From NCBI GenBank assembly GCA_003598975.1, contig QZIJ01000019.1:1-64000 (forward strand): a stretch of 64,000 nt of DNA, given 5' to 3'. Below, piece after piece: positions 19,284 through 28,856 of the stretch. Within the stretch, counting starts at the first letter, position 1, and the number at the start of each line of letters is the position of its first letter. Below the pieces are notes generated by a model. It was given only the letters and a program-made list of their open reading frames with translations. It did not search any database and had not been told where the DNA came from. The position numbers and the translations under genes are program-made. The DNA is from Anaerolineaceae bacterium (GTDB lineage Bacteria > Chloroflexota > Anaerolineae > Anaerolineales > Villigracilaceae).

Positions 19284-19464
19284 AGGAAAAGGATTCCTCC
19301 CGGAAACAAAATTCAGGCGTTGCCGCCCGTTGAAAGCACGCCGATTTTACAAGTGGGGCAGGAATGTGTCAAGAAAATCAGGCTGGCAATAAATTTCGTT
19401 GACTCCCCTTCCCCTCTCGCTTATAATTTCGCCCGCTCGCTTCTAAACCTGACAGGTTTTCTCC

Positions 19465-19546
19465 GGGGACGTGCTGGAACTGGCAGACAGGCATGACTTA
19501 GGATCATGTGCCGCAAGGCGTGAGGGTTCAAGTCCCTCCGTCCCCA
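19465..19546 (+). tRNA. tRNA-Leu (anticodon UAG)
   Basis: Acceptor GGGGACG/CGTCCCC, anticodon arm CATGA-CTTAGGA-TCATG, long variable arm TGCCGCAAGGCG, GGTTCAAGTCC T-loop; CCA not encoded. Confidence 0.93.
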
Positions 19547-19562
19547 CTTGCCTCACCCCCGG

Positions 19563-19585
19563 CCCCTCTCCCTTTGGGAGAGGGG
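19563..19585. repeat. Palindromic hairpin between tRNA-Leu and tig
   Basis: CCCCTCTCCC-TTT-GGGAGAGGGG; similar text recurs near 60893. Confidence 0.6.
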
Positions 19586-19612
19586 ATTAAATCACACTGA
19601 AGGAAAGATACT

Positions 19613-21100
19613 TTGAACATCGAAAAGAACATTCGTGAAGACCACCAGGTCGAATTGATAGTCGAAGTGGATGCCGACCGCATGGAAGCCATGAAGCGCC
19701 GCGCGGCCCGCAAACTGGCTGAGCGTGGAAAAATTCCCGGCTTTCGTCCGGGCAAGGCTCCGTATGAAATGATCCGCCGCCACTACGGGGATGAGCCCAT
19801 CGTCGAACAGGCGATTGACATGCTGGTGGATGAAATCTATCCCGAAGCGTTGAAACAAGCCGAGGTCGAACCTGCCGCGCCCGGCGCGCTGGAAAAAGTC
19901 GAGAGCATGGACCCGCCGAAGTTTGTTTTCCGCGTCCCGCTCGCTCCCACTGTGGACCTGGGCGATTACCTGTCGGTGCGCGTCCCGTACGAGTGGACCG
20001 CGCCCGGCGAAGACAAATTGACCGAGGCCCTCGAAGAATTCCGCCAGATGTACGGAACCACTGAAACCGTCGAGCGCGAAGTGCAGGAAGGCGATTACGT
20101 TGTGCTCTCGATCAAGGGAGAGAAGAAAGACGCGGCCGAAGGCGAAGATTTGTCCGAATTGTCGCGCGAAAGCACGGCTACCCTTGTCCGCCCCGAGGAC
20201 AAGGAATCTGACAGCGAGTGGCCGTTCAAAGGCTTTGCCCGTCAATTGATCGGCCTGAAACCCGGCGAAAACAAATCCGTCACACACACATACCCGCAGG
20301 ATTTCGACGATGAAAAAGTGAAGGGCGCAACCGTCACCTTCGAGGCCGCAGTCAAAACCGTGCGCGCGGTCACCCTGCCCGAACTCAATGATGATTTTGC
20401 CAAAATGGTCGGCGGCCAGTACGAGACCCTCGATCAACTCAAAGAAGTGTTGAAGAAAGACATCGAGACGCGCGACCGCGCCAACTATGACGATGAATAT
20501 TTCGCCAAAGTGATTGACAAGATCAAGGAAAGCGCGGCCATCAAATATCCGCCGCAGGTAGTGGAACACGAAGGCGAGCACGTACTCGAGGATTTAAGCC
20601 AGCGTCTCGCTTCGCAAAACATGGACCTGGAAACCTACTTCAAAGTCCGCAATACCACACGGGAAAAGTTCGTCGAAGAGGAAGTGCGTCCTGTGGCGAT
20701 TAAACGCCTTGAGCGCGGACTCGTTTTGGACGAGATCGCGCGCAGGCACAACATCCACATTGACGAGGAATCGCTGAGCCAGGAGTTCAACCAGACAGTC
20801 AACGAACTGGCCTACCAAGGCACGGTGGATTTCGAAAAACTGAACAAGAGCAGTAAGGCGGAGCAAGCGCGTTTCTCGAATGCGGTCGCATCCGAATCCG
20901 CCAACCGTCTGCTCACCCGCCGCACGCTGGATAAGATGAAGTCCATTGCCCTCGGCGAGTGGAAGCCCGAAGACGACGCGCCGAAGGCCGCCGAAGCGGA
21001 GACCCAGCCCGAGGAAGCCGCGCCCAGCCCCGAGGTCAACGAAGAGGCGTCTCAGGCTGTCAATGAAGAGTCAGACGCGGAAACGTCCACAAATTCGTAA
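19613..21100 (+). CDS. tig: Trigger factor (peptidyl-prolyl isomerase chaperone), TTG start
   Basis: KLAERGKIPGFRPGKAPYEMIRRHYGDE ribosome-binding signature; immediately upstream of clpP. Confidence 0.93.
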   Translation: MNIEKNIREDHQVELIVEVDADRMEAMKRRAARKLAERGKIPGFRPGKAPYEMIRRHYGDEPIVEQAIDMLVDEIYPEALKQAEVEPAAPGALEKVESMDPPKFVFRVPLAPTVDLGDYLSVRVPYEWTAPGEDKLTEALEEFRQMYGTTETVEREVQEGDYVVLSIKGEKKDAAEGEDLSELSRESTATLVRPEDKESDSEWPFKGFARQLIGLKPGENKSVTHTYPQDFDDEKVKGATVTFEAAVKTVRAVTLPELNDDFAKMVGGQYETLDQLKEVLKKDIETRDRANYDDEYFAKVIDKIKESAAIKYPPQVVEHEGEHVLEDLSQRLASQNMDLETYFKVRNTTREKFVEEEVRPVAIKRLERGLVLDEIARRHNIHIDEESLSQEFNQTVNELAYQGTVDFEKLNKSSKAEQARFSNAVASESANRLLTRRTLDKMKSIALGEWKPEDDAPKAAEAETQPEEAAPSPEVNEEASQAVNEESDAETSTNS

Positions 21101-21159
21101 CGCGAGATTAACGAAAATCCAACACGGCGCGTTTATGATGGCCGAACCTGGAGGTACCT

Positions 21160-21771
21160 ATGATTCCTGATTTCAAAAATATTGTCCCAATGGTGATCGA
21201 ATCGTCTGGCCGCGGCGAGCGCGCCTACGATATTTACTCGTTACTGCTCAAGGAACGCATCATCTTCCTCGGCACGCCCATCGACGATCAGGTCGCCAAC
21301 GTGATCGTGGCACAACTGCTCTTCCTGAACCACGAGGATCCCGAGAAGGAAATCCGCATGTACATCAACTCACCCGGCGGAATCATCTACGCGGGCATGG
21401 CGATCTACGACACGATGCGGATCGTCACAAATCCGATCAGCACGACTGCCGTGGGCGTGACCGCTTCGTTCGGGACCGTGTTGCTGGCCGCGGGTACGAA
21501 GGGCCGCCGCTACGCCCTGCCGCACACAACAATCCACATGCACCAACCGCTCGGCGGCGCGCAGGGACAGGCTTCGGATATCGCTATCGCGGCCAAACAG
21601 ATCATGCGCCAGAAGGAAATTTTGAACGGCATCCTCGCCGGGCACACCGGCCAGCCGCTGGAAATCATCGAGCGCGACACCGACCGCGATTTCTACATGG
21701 ACGCCAAACAGGCGGTGGAGTATGGCCTGGTAGACCAGGTGTTGGAAGTGCCGGAGAAAGTCGGCAGTTAG
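21160..21771 (+). CDS. clpP: ATP-dependent Clp protease proteolytic subunit
   Basis: [67 protein letters not shown]. Confidence 0.97.
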   Translation: MIPDFKNIVPMVIESSGRGERAYDIYSLLLKERIIFLGTPIDDQVANVIVAQLLFLNHEDPEKEIRMYINSPGGIIYAGMAIYDTMRIVTNPISTTAVGVTASFGTVLLAAGTKGRRYALPHTTIHMHQPLGGAQGQASDIAIAAKQIMRQKEILNGILAGHTGQPLEIIERDTDRDFYMDAKQAVEYGLVDQVLEVPEKVGS

Positions 21772-21787
21772 CGATTAGCCTTTAGCC

Positions 21788-21816
21788 AAAGCCCGTCGAG
21801 AAATCGGCGGGCTTTT
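21788..21816 (+). terminator. Terminator hairpin with GAAA tetraloop after clpP
   Basis: AAAGCCCGTCGA-GAAA-TCGGCGGGCTTT followed by T. Confidence 0.75.
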
Positions 21817-21863
21817 AGAATCATGTGATTCCTTCGGGGTTTGGAAAGGTATAATCCCGTTCC

Positions 21864-22646
21864 ATGCTGACTAATATCAAATCCCTCATCATTGACATGG
21901 ACGGCGTGTTGTGGCGTGATGATATGCCCATCGGCGACCTTCCGAAAATTTTCCATCGTATTCGCGAGCGGGGACTGAAATTCATCTTTGCGACTAACAA
22001 CGGATCAAGGACGCCCGGGCAATATGTGGAAAAACTCTCCGCTTTTGGCGTGACTGTCGAACCGCGGCAGGTGATCACGTCTGCATTGGGGGTGGCGGAA
22101 ATGCTCAAAGAGGAAATCCCTGCTGGCGCGCAGGTTTTCGTTATCGGTGGAGAGGGAGTAAAAATTGCCCTACAGGAACAGGGATTCCGTGTGCTGACCG
22201 CAGAAACAGCCGAGCGCGCGCAGGCCGTTGTCTTGAGCGTTGACCGTGAGATAAATTTTACCAAGATGAGCGAGGCTGCCCTGCTTGTGCGGCGCGGCAT
22301 CCCGTTTTACGCGACCAACCCTGACAAAACCTTCCCCACCCCCCGCGGGGAAATCCCCGGGGCGGGCGCGTGGATCTCGGTCATCACGACGGCAACGGGA
22401 GTCGAGCCAGTCTACGCAGGGAAGCCATATCCATTTTTAATGGAAATGGCACTCGAACGGTTAGGCACAAAGAAAGAAGAGACCCTCGTGATCGGTGACC
22501 GACTCGAGACAGACATCGCCGCGGGGCAAGCGGTGGGATGTCCAACCGCGCTGGTGTTGAGCGGCGTCAGCACGCGGGAGCAGGGAGAGGCGTGGAAACC
22601 CGCGCCCGGCCTCATCGTCCAGGATTTGGATGCGTTGGTGAAATGA
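21864..22646 (+). CDS. HAD-IIA (NagD-like) sugar phosphatase family protein
   Basis: SLIIDMDGVLWRDDMPI; FIFATNNGSRTP; GKPYPFLMEMAL; VIGDRLETDIAAG. Confidence 0.9.
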   Translation: MLTNIKSLIIDMDGVLWRDDMPIGDLPKIFHRIRERGLKFIFATNNGSRTPGQYVEKLSAFGVTVEPRQVITSALGVAEMLKEEIPAGAQVFVIGGEGVKIALQEQGFRVLTAETAERAQAVVLSVDREINFTKMSEAALLVRRGIPFYATNPDKTFPTPRGEIPGAGAWISVITTATGVEPVYAGKPYPFLMEMALERLGTKKEETLVIGDRLETDIAAGQAVGCPTALVLSGVSTREQGEAWKPAPGLIVQDLDALVK

Positions 22647-22714
22647 TGCGTCGCATCTAACGGGCTGAATTCCTCCTATCGAGTCAAGTATGACGCATTC
22701 GCGTTCAACGCAAA

Positions 22715-22738
22715 AAGACCTGCCATTCGGCAGGTCTT
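22715..22738. terminator. Hairpin between convergent genes
   Basis: AAGACCTGCC-ATTC-GGCAGGTCTT. Confidence 0.65.
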
Positions 22739-22744
22739 CGTTCA

Positions 22745-23413
22745 TTAAGGTGTGGCTGTGGGTGTTTCGGTGGGAGTGGCAGGAGTGGTAGCCGCGCCGA
22801 CGACTTTGATGGCAACCGAGAACGGCGTGCCAAAAAAGACGCTGGCGTCATTCTGCAACTTCCACCAACTGACGTAATCGCCGGCGGTGGCCGGGGCGAC
22901 AAACTCAACAGTGATATCAATTGTGTCACCGGGATTGACAATCTTGCCAATGGGCGTAGTTACGCCGCCCAGCGCGCCGTTCCCAGATCCGGTGAAGGCC
23001 GCCTTGTAAGTGGCTGTCCACGCGCAGGTTCCAGAATTTTGGATACGCCAGGTCTTGTCGAAATTTTGCCCGGGCGCCATGACGGTTCCGTCGGGAACGG
23101 TTACATCCGTGATAAACGCGGACACGTCACATGCACTGGTGGGCAGCGCGGCGTTGGTACTGGTTCCCAGCGGAGCAAATGTGGCCCCAGTTGTGTTGGT
23201 TGGGACAGGGGTAAGGGTGAATGTCGCCGTCGGGTTCGCGAACGCGGTTTGGGTGAGTCCCATCGAAAAGGTCGCGATGGCCTGCGCCGCGATCAGGTTG
23301 GGGTCAACGGGCGTAGGCGTCGGCTCCTTGGAACTGCCGCCGCAGGCCGTAAGTACCAGCGTAAAAACGATTAGCAGGGAAAGGCCGACAAATTTTTGTT
23401 TTCCAATTTTCAT
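22745..23413 (-). CDS. Lipoprotein with NBR1-type Ig-like domain
   Basis: Lipobox LVLTACGG; NFDKTWRIQNSGTCAWTATYKAAFTG. Confidence 0.8.
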   Translation of the reverse strand: MKIGKQKFVGLSLLIVFTLVLTACGGSSKEPTPTPVDPNLIAAQAIATFSMGLTQTAFANPTATFTLTPVPTNTTGATFAPLGTSTNAALPTSACDVSAFITDVTVPDGTVMAPGQNFDKTWRIQNSGTCAWTATYKAAFTGSGNGALGGVTTPIGKIVNPGDTIDITVEFVAPATAGDYVSWWKLQNDASVFFGTPFSVAIKVVGAATTPATPTETPTATP

Positions 23414-23548
23414 TTCTTCCTCCAATTTCATTAGCATCTATTATAACGTGAATGAAAATGGTGGATTAACGCCACATTAGGATTCGCAAAAAAAACGTTC
23501 ACGCTTTCTTCAATGTCTGTGCAAATCCGAAATGGGGTCTCGGATATG

Positions 23549-23619
23549 ACAAGTTGTAATTTTTATGATATTTATCTATATTATTGACAAGTTGCATTGG
23601 CACAGGTATACTCCCCGTT
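23549..23619 (+). promoter_or_regulatory. Candidate sigma70 promoter and two operator-like ACAAGTTG(T/C) motifs for the SufR-like regulator
   Basis: TTGACA (23584-23589), 17-bp spacer, TATACT (23607-23612); ACAAGTTGT 23549-23557 and ACAAGTTGC 23587-23595. Confidence 0.6.
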
Positions 23620-23620
23620 T

Positions 23621-24232
23621 ATGAAAAGCACGCGCGATCGAATCCTGCAAACGTTACTGCGTTCACCCCGTTCGACAATCAACGAACTGGCGGAGGCGGT
23701 GGGAATCAATCCCATCTCTGTACGCCATCATTTAACCAACCTGCAAATGGAAGGGTTGGTGGACGCGCAAGAGGAACGTCACGGAGTTGGGCGACCGCGC
23801 CTGGTATACGTTCTAACCAACGAGGGCATGGAACGCTTTCCCACCCGCTATCTTCGGCTGACGACCCGCCTGCTGGCACAGATGAAAGAATCGATGTCGG
23901 GGCCAATGGTCAGCAAACTCTTCTCCCAGGTTGCCGAGGATCTCGCGGCGGAATATGCCGAACAGGTTAAGGGATTGAGCATGGAAGAGCGGCTTGAAGT
24001 TGTCAAGGAACTACTGGCCGAAGAGGGGTTTACTGTGGAATGGGAAAAAGCCAAGGACGGCTATCGCATCCATGAGATTACCTGTCCCTACTACCAGATC
24101 GGGAAGAGCCATCCAGAAGTTTGTACTGTAGACCAGACGCTAATATCCAGAATGCTTGCGGTTCCCGTCAATAAAGTGCAATGCATACTTGATGGCAGCG
24201 CACATTGCACGTACCTGGTAAAACCAAAATAA
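23621..24232 (+). CDS. DeoR/ArsR-type HTH regulator, SufR-like, with C-terminal Cys cluster
   Basis: STINELAEAVGINPISVRHHLTNLQMEGLVDAQEERHGVGRPRLVYVLT; Cys at ITCPYYQ, EVCTVD, VQCILDGSAHCTY. Confidence 0.8.
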   Translation: MKSTRDRILQTLLRSPRSTINELAEAVGINPISVRHHLTNLQMEGLVDAQEERHGVGRPRLVYVLTNEGMERFPTRYLRLTTRLLAQMKESMSGPMVSKLFSQVAEDLAAEYAEQVKGLSMEERLEVVKELLAEEGFTVEWEKAKDGYRIHEITCPYYQIGKSHPEVCTVDQTLISRMLAVPVNKVQCILDGSAHCTYLVKPK

Positions 24233-24246
24233 CAAACGGTGATCAT

Positions 24247-24597
24247 ATGAGCGAAAATTCCGAAACAAAACAAATTCAGTGGACGATCCACACCACTCAC
24301 CCGGACAAAGTGGAGGCCGCCCGCGCCTCGCTTTCCGAGGTGATAGATCCTGAGATCGGGATGAGCATCATCCAATTGGGATTAGTGCGCGATATTCAGA
24401 TCGAAAATGAAATGGCGCGTCTAAAAATGATTCTAACCACACCATTCTGTCCGTACGGGCCCGCGATGATCGAAATGACAAAGGCGAAGGCAATCGAAGG
24501 TTTAAAAATGCCCGTCACGGTCGAGATGGGCATGGATATGTGGGATTTCTCAATGATGGAAGACCCATCTGCCCTGGATTGGGGCATGTACGCCTGA
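24247..24597 (+). CDS. MIP18/DUF59 family (Fe-S assembly related) protein
   Basis: SLSEVIDPEIGMSIIQLGLVRDIQIEN...LTTPFCPYGPAMIE. Confidence 0.85.
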   Translation: MSENSETKQIQWTIHTTHPDKVEAARASLSEVIDPEIGMSIIQLGLVRDIQIENEMARLKMILTTPFCPYGPAMIEMTKAKAIEGLKMPVTVEMGMDMWDFSMMEDPSALDWGMYA

Positions 24598-24615
24598 ACC
24601 ATAGTCACTTGAAAC

Positions 24616-24650
24616 AATAGCCCATTGGAAACGCCCAATGGGCTATTTTG
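24616..24650 (+). terminator. Rho-independent terminator
   Basis: AATAGCCCATTGG/CCAATGGGCTATT followed by TTG. Confidence 0.75.
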
Positions 24651-24855
24651 TTGATATTGGGGCAAATAACACATTATGACAACCCACTTTGTGAATGATG
24701 ACACATGTCATGCCCATTAAACGGAGTTTTGATGTATATTAGGTGAGTATTAATAACAAGACTATAATAGTACTTATTACGGAATTCGGAGGTGCCCCGC
24801 GCAAACGAACTCATTTGAAATTTGAACCCAAAACCCAAAATTGGAGAATGTGCAC

Positions 24856-27021
24856 ATGACTACCAAAAAACTTTTGATCGTGCTCGGTACTTTGCTGCTG
24901 GCGGCCACCCTCCTAGCGGCCTGCGGCGGCGAGAAAACCGAGGCGCCCGTTGTTCCCACCGAGGAACCTGCGCCTACGTTCAGCACGGATTCCATTCCGT
25001 ATTACAACGCCTGGGTCAACTCCGGCCACAACGATGTGGCTGGTGAGCCGTTCCGCCATTGGGACGGTGACGATCCTGCGGAAGTCCCTACCTCCTGCGC
25101 GCGTTGCCACAGCACCGCCGGTTACCAGGACTTCCTCGGCGCGGATGGCTCGGAAGCCAACAAGGTTGATGCGGCTGTTCCCGCCGCGGACGCCCAGGGC
25201 ATTCAATGCATGGCGTGCCACAATCCCGTTGCCAGCACGCTCGATAGCGTTGCCTTCCCCGGCTTCGAGACCGATGAGGCGGGCGAACCCGTCCCGTTCG
25301 TTGTCGAAGGCTTTGGCGACGCGACCCGCTGTCTGGTCTGCCACCAGGGACGCGAGTCCAAGGCATCAGTAGACGCGCAGATCGCCCGCTTCCAAATCAC
25401 CGATGTGGACGCTGTTGTCGCCCCGATCAAGGATGATCAGGGCAACGATGTCCGCTTCGGATTCCGCAACATCCACTACTTTGCCGCGGCTGCCACACTG
25501 TACGGCACCCAGGTCAAGGGTGGGTATGAATACGAAGGCAATATCTACGATGCTAGGCACATGCACGTGGAAGGCTACGATACCTGCATCGGCTGTCACG
25601 ACCCGCACACGCTGGAAGTGAAAGTTGAACAGTGCGCCACGTGCCACGGTGAAGGCGTCACTGCTGAAGGCGGACTGAAAGACATCCGCGAGCCCGAGGC
25701 TTCGGCCTGGGACTATGATGGTGATGGCGACGTGGAAGAAGGCATGTACTACGAGATCGAGGGCCTGCAAGCCGCGCTCCTGGCTGAGATCAAAACCTAC
25801 GCCAAGGATAAAGCCGGCACTGGCATCACCTACGATCCCGCCACATATCCCTACTTCCTCACGGACGCTGATGGTGACGGCGCGGCCGACACCAACGCAG
25901 AAGGTGGCGTGGTCGGTTACAGCACGTGGACTGCCCGCCTGCTGAAAGCCGCCTACAACTACCAGGTCTCTCTCAAGGATCCGGGTGCGTTTGCTCACGG
26001 CAACAAATACATCGTCCAGTTGCTCTACGATTCGATCAAGGATCTGGGCGGTGATGTCAGCAAGTTCGTCCGCGATGACGCGGGTCACTTTGCTGGCAAT
26101 ACCGAAGCGTTCCGCCACTGGGACGGGGATGAATACACCGTTCCCGCCGGTTGCGCCAAGTGCCATAGCGCGGGCGGTATGGCTGAGTTCATCAAAGAAG
26201 GTGCAGTGGTCTCGAAGCCTGCATCCAACGGCTTCTTGTGCTCCACCTGCCATGACGAAGCCAACTGGCCCGAACGATACGCCGTGACCACCGTTCCGTT
26301 CCCCTCCGGCGCGAGTATCACCTTCTCGAAGCCTGACGCGGACGGCAAACTGGTCCCGGACGATGCCAACCTGTGCCTCGAGTGCCACCAGGGACGCGAG
26401 TCCACCACCAGCGTCAACAGAGCGCTGGCCAACAAGGAACCCGACACCGTGGACGCGAAGATTCGCTTCTTGAACGTCCACTACTTCGCGGCGGGCGCGA
26501 CCCTGTTCGGTACGGATGCCAAAGGCGCGTACGAGTTCGAGGGCAAGACCTATCTCGGCAAGCACGGGCACATTGAAAACGGATTCACATGCAAGTCCTG
26601 CCATGATGTGCATGAACTGGAAGTGAAGACCGAAGCCTGCGCAACCTGCCACGGCACCGAAGACCTGGAAGCCATCCGCTACGGCGATCCCGTTGACTAC
26701 GATGGCGACGGCGATACAGCTGAAGGCATTGCCGGTGAAATCGCGACCCTGCAGGAAGCCCTCTACGCGACCATGCAGTCGTATGCCGAATCTCACGGCG
26801 GAGCGCTTGAATACAAAGCAGCCTCCTACCCGTACTTCTTCGGCGCGGACGGCAAGGGCTACGCGACCTGGACGCCCAACCTGATGAAAGCGGCGTACAA
26901 CTATCAGTACAGCCTGAAGGATCCGGGCGCGTTCGCTCACAACGCCAAGTACGTCATCCAGTTCCTGATCGACTCGATAGAGGCGCTGGGCGGCGACGTC
27001 ACAACCTACACGCGACCGTAA
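24856..27021 (+). CDS. Decaheme c-type cytochrome lipoprotein (two tandem pentaheme modules)
   Basis: Lipobox LLAAC; CARCH, CMACH, CLVCH, CIGCH, CATCH then CAKCH, CSTCH, CLECH, CKSCH, CATCH in two repeated units. Confidence 0.92.
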   Translation: MTTKKLLIVLGTLLLAATLLAACGGEKTEAPVVPTEEPAPTFSTDSIPYYNAWVNSGHNDVAGEPFRHWDGDDPAEVPTSCARCHSTAGYQDFLGADGSEANKVDAAVPAADAQGIQCMACHNPVASTLDSVAFPGFETDEAGEPVPFVVEGFGDATRCLVCHQGRESKASVDAQIARFQITDVDAVVAPIKDDQGNDVRFGFRNIHYFAAAATLYGTQVKGGYEYEGNIYDARHMHVEGYDTCIGCHDPHTLEVKVEQCATCHGEGVTAEGGLKDIREPEASAWDYDGDGDVEEGMYYEIEGLQAALLAEIKTYAKDKAGTGITYDPATYPYFLTDADGDGAADTNAEGGVVGYSTWTARLLKAAYNYQVSLKDPGAFAHGNKYIVQLLYDSIKDLGGDVSKFVRDDAGHFAGNTEAFRHWDGDEYTVPAGCAKCHSAGGMAEFIKEGAVVSKPASNGFLCSTCHDEANWPERYAVTTVPFPSGASITFSKPDADGKLVPDDANLCLECHQGRESTTSVNRALANKEPDTVDAKIRFLNVHYFAAGATLFGTDAKGAYEFEGKTYLGKHGHIENGFTCKSCHDVHELEVKTEACATCHGTEDLEAIRYGDPVDYDGDGDTAEGIAGEIATLQEALYATMQSYAESHGGALEYKAASYPYFFGADGKGYATWTPNLMKAAYNYQYSLKDPGAFAHNAKYVIQFLIDSIEALGGDVTTYTRP

Positions 27022-27043
27022 GCACGACTCTGCAAGAGCAAGA

Positions 27044-27076
27044 AAAAGGTAGCGGACGTAACGTCCGCTACCTTTT
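27044..27076 (+). terminator. Strong intrinsic terminator between the two cytochrome genes
   Basis: AAAAGGTAGCGGACG-TAA-CGTCCGCTACCTTTT, perfect 15-bp stem. Confidence 0.8.
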
Positions 27077-27121
27077 CGGTATATAATGAAAAAAAACGCC
27101 AAAGACCCGAGGAGATACAGA

Positions 27122-28804
27122 ATGTCCTTTAAAGATTCCGTGAGAACGTTTTTCTTCCCGCCACCCGGCTCACCGCGCTGGAAGATACTCCTGCCAACGA
27201 TCGTCATTCTGGTCATCGTATCCATCGCACTGGTTGGGGGAACCTACGGATGGGAATACAGCAACTCGCCTCAATTCTGCGGCACCACCTGCCACACCAT
27301 GCCGCCCCAAAATGCAGTCTACATCGAATCACCACATGCCAATGTCACCTGCGAGGAATGTCACATCGGGCGCACATCCTTCGTCAACCAGATCACGCGC
27401 AAATCACAGGGTCTCAAAGAACTTTACTATCAGACCTTCAATCTTTATGAGTTCCCCATCCGCGCCAAGGCTCTGCGCCCCGCGGTGGATACCTGCGAAA
27501 AATGCCATCGTCCAGAGACTTTCTCAGACGACAGCCTGCGCGTGATCTCTCATTTTGGAGATGAGATCAACAACCCCGCTACAAGCACCTATCTCGTCAT
27601 GAAAACCGGCGGCGGGACAAAACGCGAAGGCCTCGGCTTCGGTATCCACTGGCATATCGAAAATCCCGTTTACTATTATGCGACGGATGAACTCAGCCAG
27701 GAAATTCCCTACGTGCGTGTGATGAATTCGGATGGCACGTACACGGAATATGTGGATGTGGAGTCTGATTTTGACGCAAGCGCGCTGGATGAAAGCCTGC
27801 TCAAAACAATGGACTGCATTACCTGCCACAATCGCGTCACACATGACTTTCAGCCGCCCTCTGTTTCCCTGGACGAAGCGCTGGTCCGCGGACGGATCAG
27901 CACATCCATACCGGGCATCCGCGCGCGCGCCGGGGACGTGTTGAGCACAACCTATGAAACCCGCGCGGACGCGATGAAAGCCATTGATGGCATCGAAGAA
28001 TATTACAAGAACACGGAGTATTATCCCGGACACGGCGATGAAATCAAGGCCGCCGTCAATGAAATTAAAGCCATCTATGACCGAACCGTCTTCCACGATC
28101 AAAAAATAGACTGGACGACTCACCCGAACAATCTCGGCCACATCAACACAGCGGGATGTTTCCGTTGTCACGATGGCAAACACCTGAACGAAGAGGATCA
28201 AGCCGTGCGCCTGGAATGCAACCTGTGCCACGCCATTCCCGTAGTAGCCAGCGAACAGGACTTCACCGCCAGCATCGAGATCAGCCGCGGCCCCGAACCC
28301 GAATCCCACCTGAACGCCAATTGGATCAGCCTCCATAACCAGGCCTTCGACTCCACCTGCGCGAACTGTCACACCATCGAAGACGCGGGCGGGACGAGCA
28401 ACACCTCCTTCTGCTCAAACAGCGCCTGCCACGGAAGCGTCTACACCTTTGCAGGATTCGACGCTCCCAAACTCCGCGAGATTCTCAAGCCGCAGATTCC
28501 CACCCCTGCGCCTGCACCCAGCCTACCCCAGGTCCCCGACAACTTGACGTTCGAGAACTACATTGGGGCGTTGTTCAGCGCCCGTTGCACGGCGTGTCAC
28601 GGCGAGAATCCGTCCGCTGGGTTAAAACTGTCCACATACGCGGACGCCATGAAAGGCGGAGAGAGCGGAGTGGCGATCTTGCCCGGAGATAGCGCCAACA
28701 GCATCCTTGTCATGATACAAAGCGAAAAACATTTCGCCAACTTCGCCCCCGAAGAACTGGCGCTCATCATCCAGTGGATAGACGCCGGCGCGCCTGAAAA
28801 TTAA
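27122..28804 (+). CDS. Membrane-anchored multiheme cytochrome with NapC/NrfH-like N-terminus
   Basis: N-terminal TM helix, FCGTTCHTMPP...CEECHIG; CEKCH, CITCH, CFRCH, CNLCH, CANCH, CSNSACH, CTACH; GAGGAG before ATG. Confidence 0.88.
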   Translation: MSFKDSVRTFFFPPPGSPRWKILLPTIVILVIVSIALVGGTYGWEYSNSPQFCGTTCHTMPPQNAVYIESPHANVTCEECHIGRTSFVNQITRKSQGLKELYYQTFNLYEFPIRAKALRPAVDTCEKCHRPETFSDDSLRVISHFGDEINNPATSTYLVMKTGGGTKREGLGFGIHWHIENPVYYYATDELSQEIPYVRVMNSDGTYTEYVDVESDFDASALDESLLKTMDCITCHNRVTHDFQPPSVSLDEALVRGRISTSIPGIRARAGDVLSTTYETRADAMKAIDGIEEYYKNTEYYPGHGDEIKAAVNEIKAIYDRTVFHDQKIDWTTHPNNLGHINTAGCFRCHDGKHLNEEDQAVRLECNLCHAIPVVASEQDFTASIEISRGPEPESHLNANWISLHNQAFDSTCANCHTIEDAGGTSNTSFCSNSACHGSVYTFAGFDAPKLREILKPQIPTPAPAPSLPQVPDNLTFENYIGALFSARCTACHGENPSAGLKLSTYADAMKGGESGVAILPGDSANSILVMIQSEKHFANFAPEELALIIQWIDAGAPEN

Positions 28805-28821
28805 CATTTCCTGCAATAATG

Positions 28822-28856
28822 AAAACAGCGGACGAATACCGTCCGCTGTTTTTTTC
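28822..28856 (+). terminator. Rho-independent terminator
   Basis: AAAACAGCGGACG-AATAC-CGTCCGCTGTTTT followed by T-run. Confidence 0.85.

Noticed and set aside
25366-27225. 619-aa minus-strand ORF opposite the decaheme cytochrome
   Set aside because: Antisense shadow of a strongly supported CXXCH-rich gene; no family signature.
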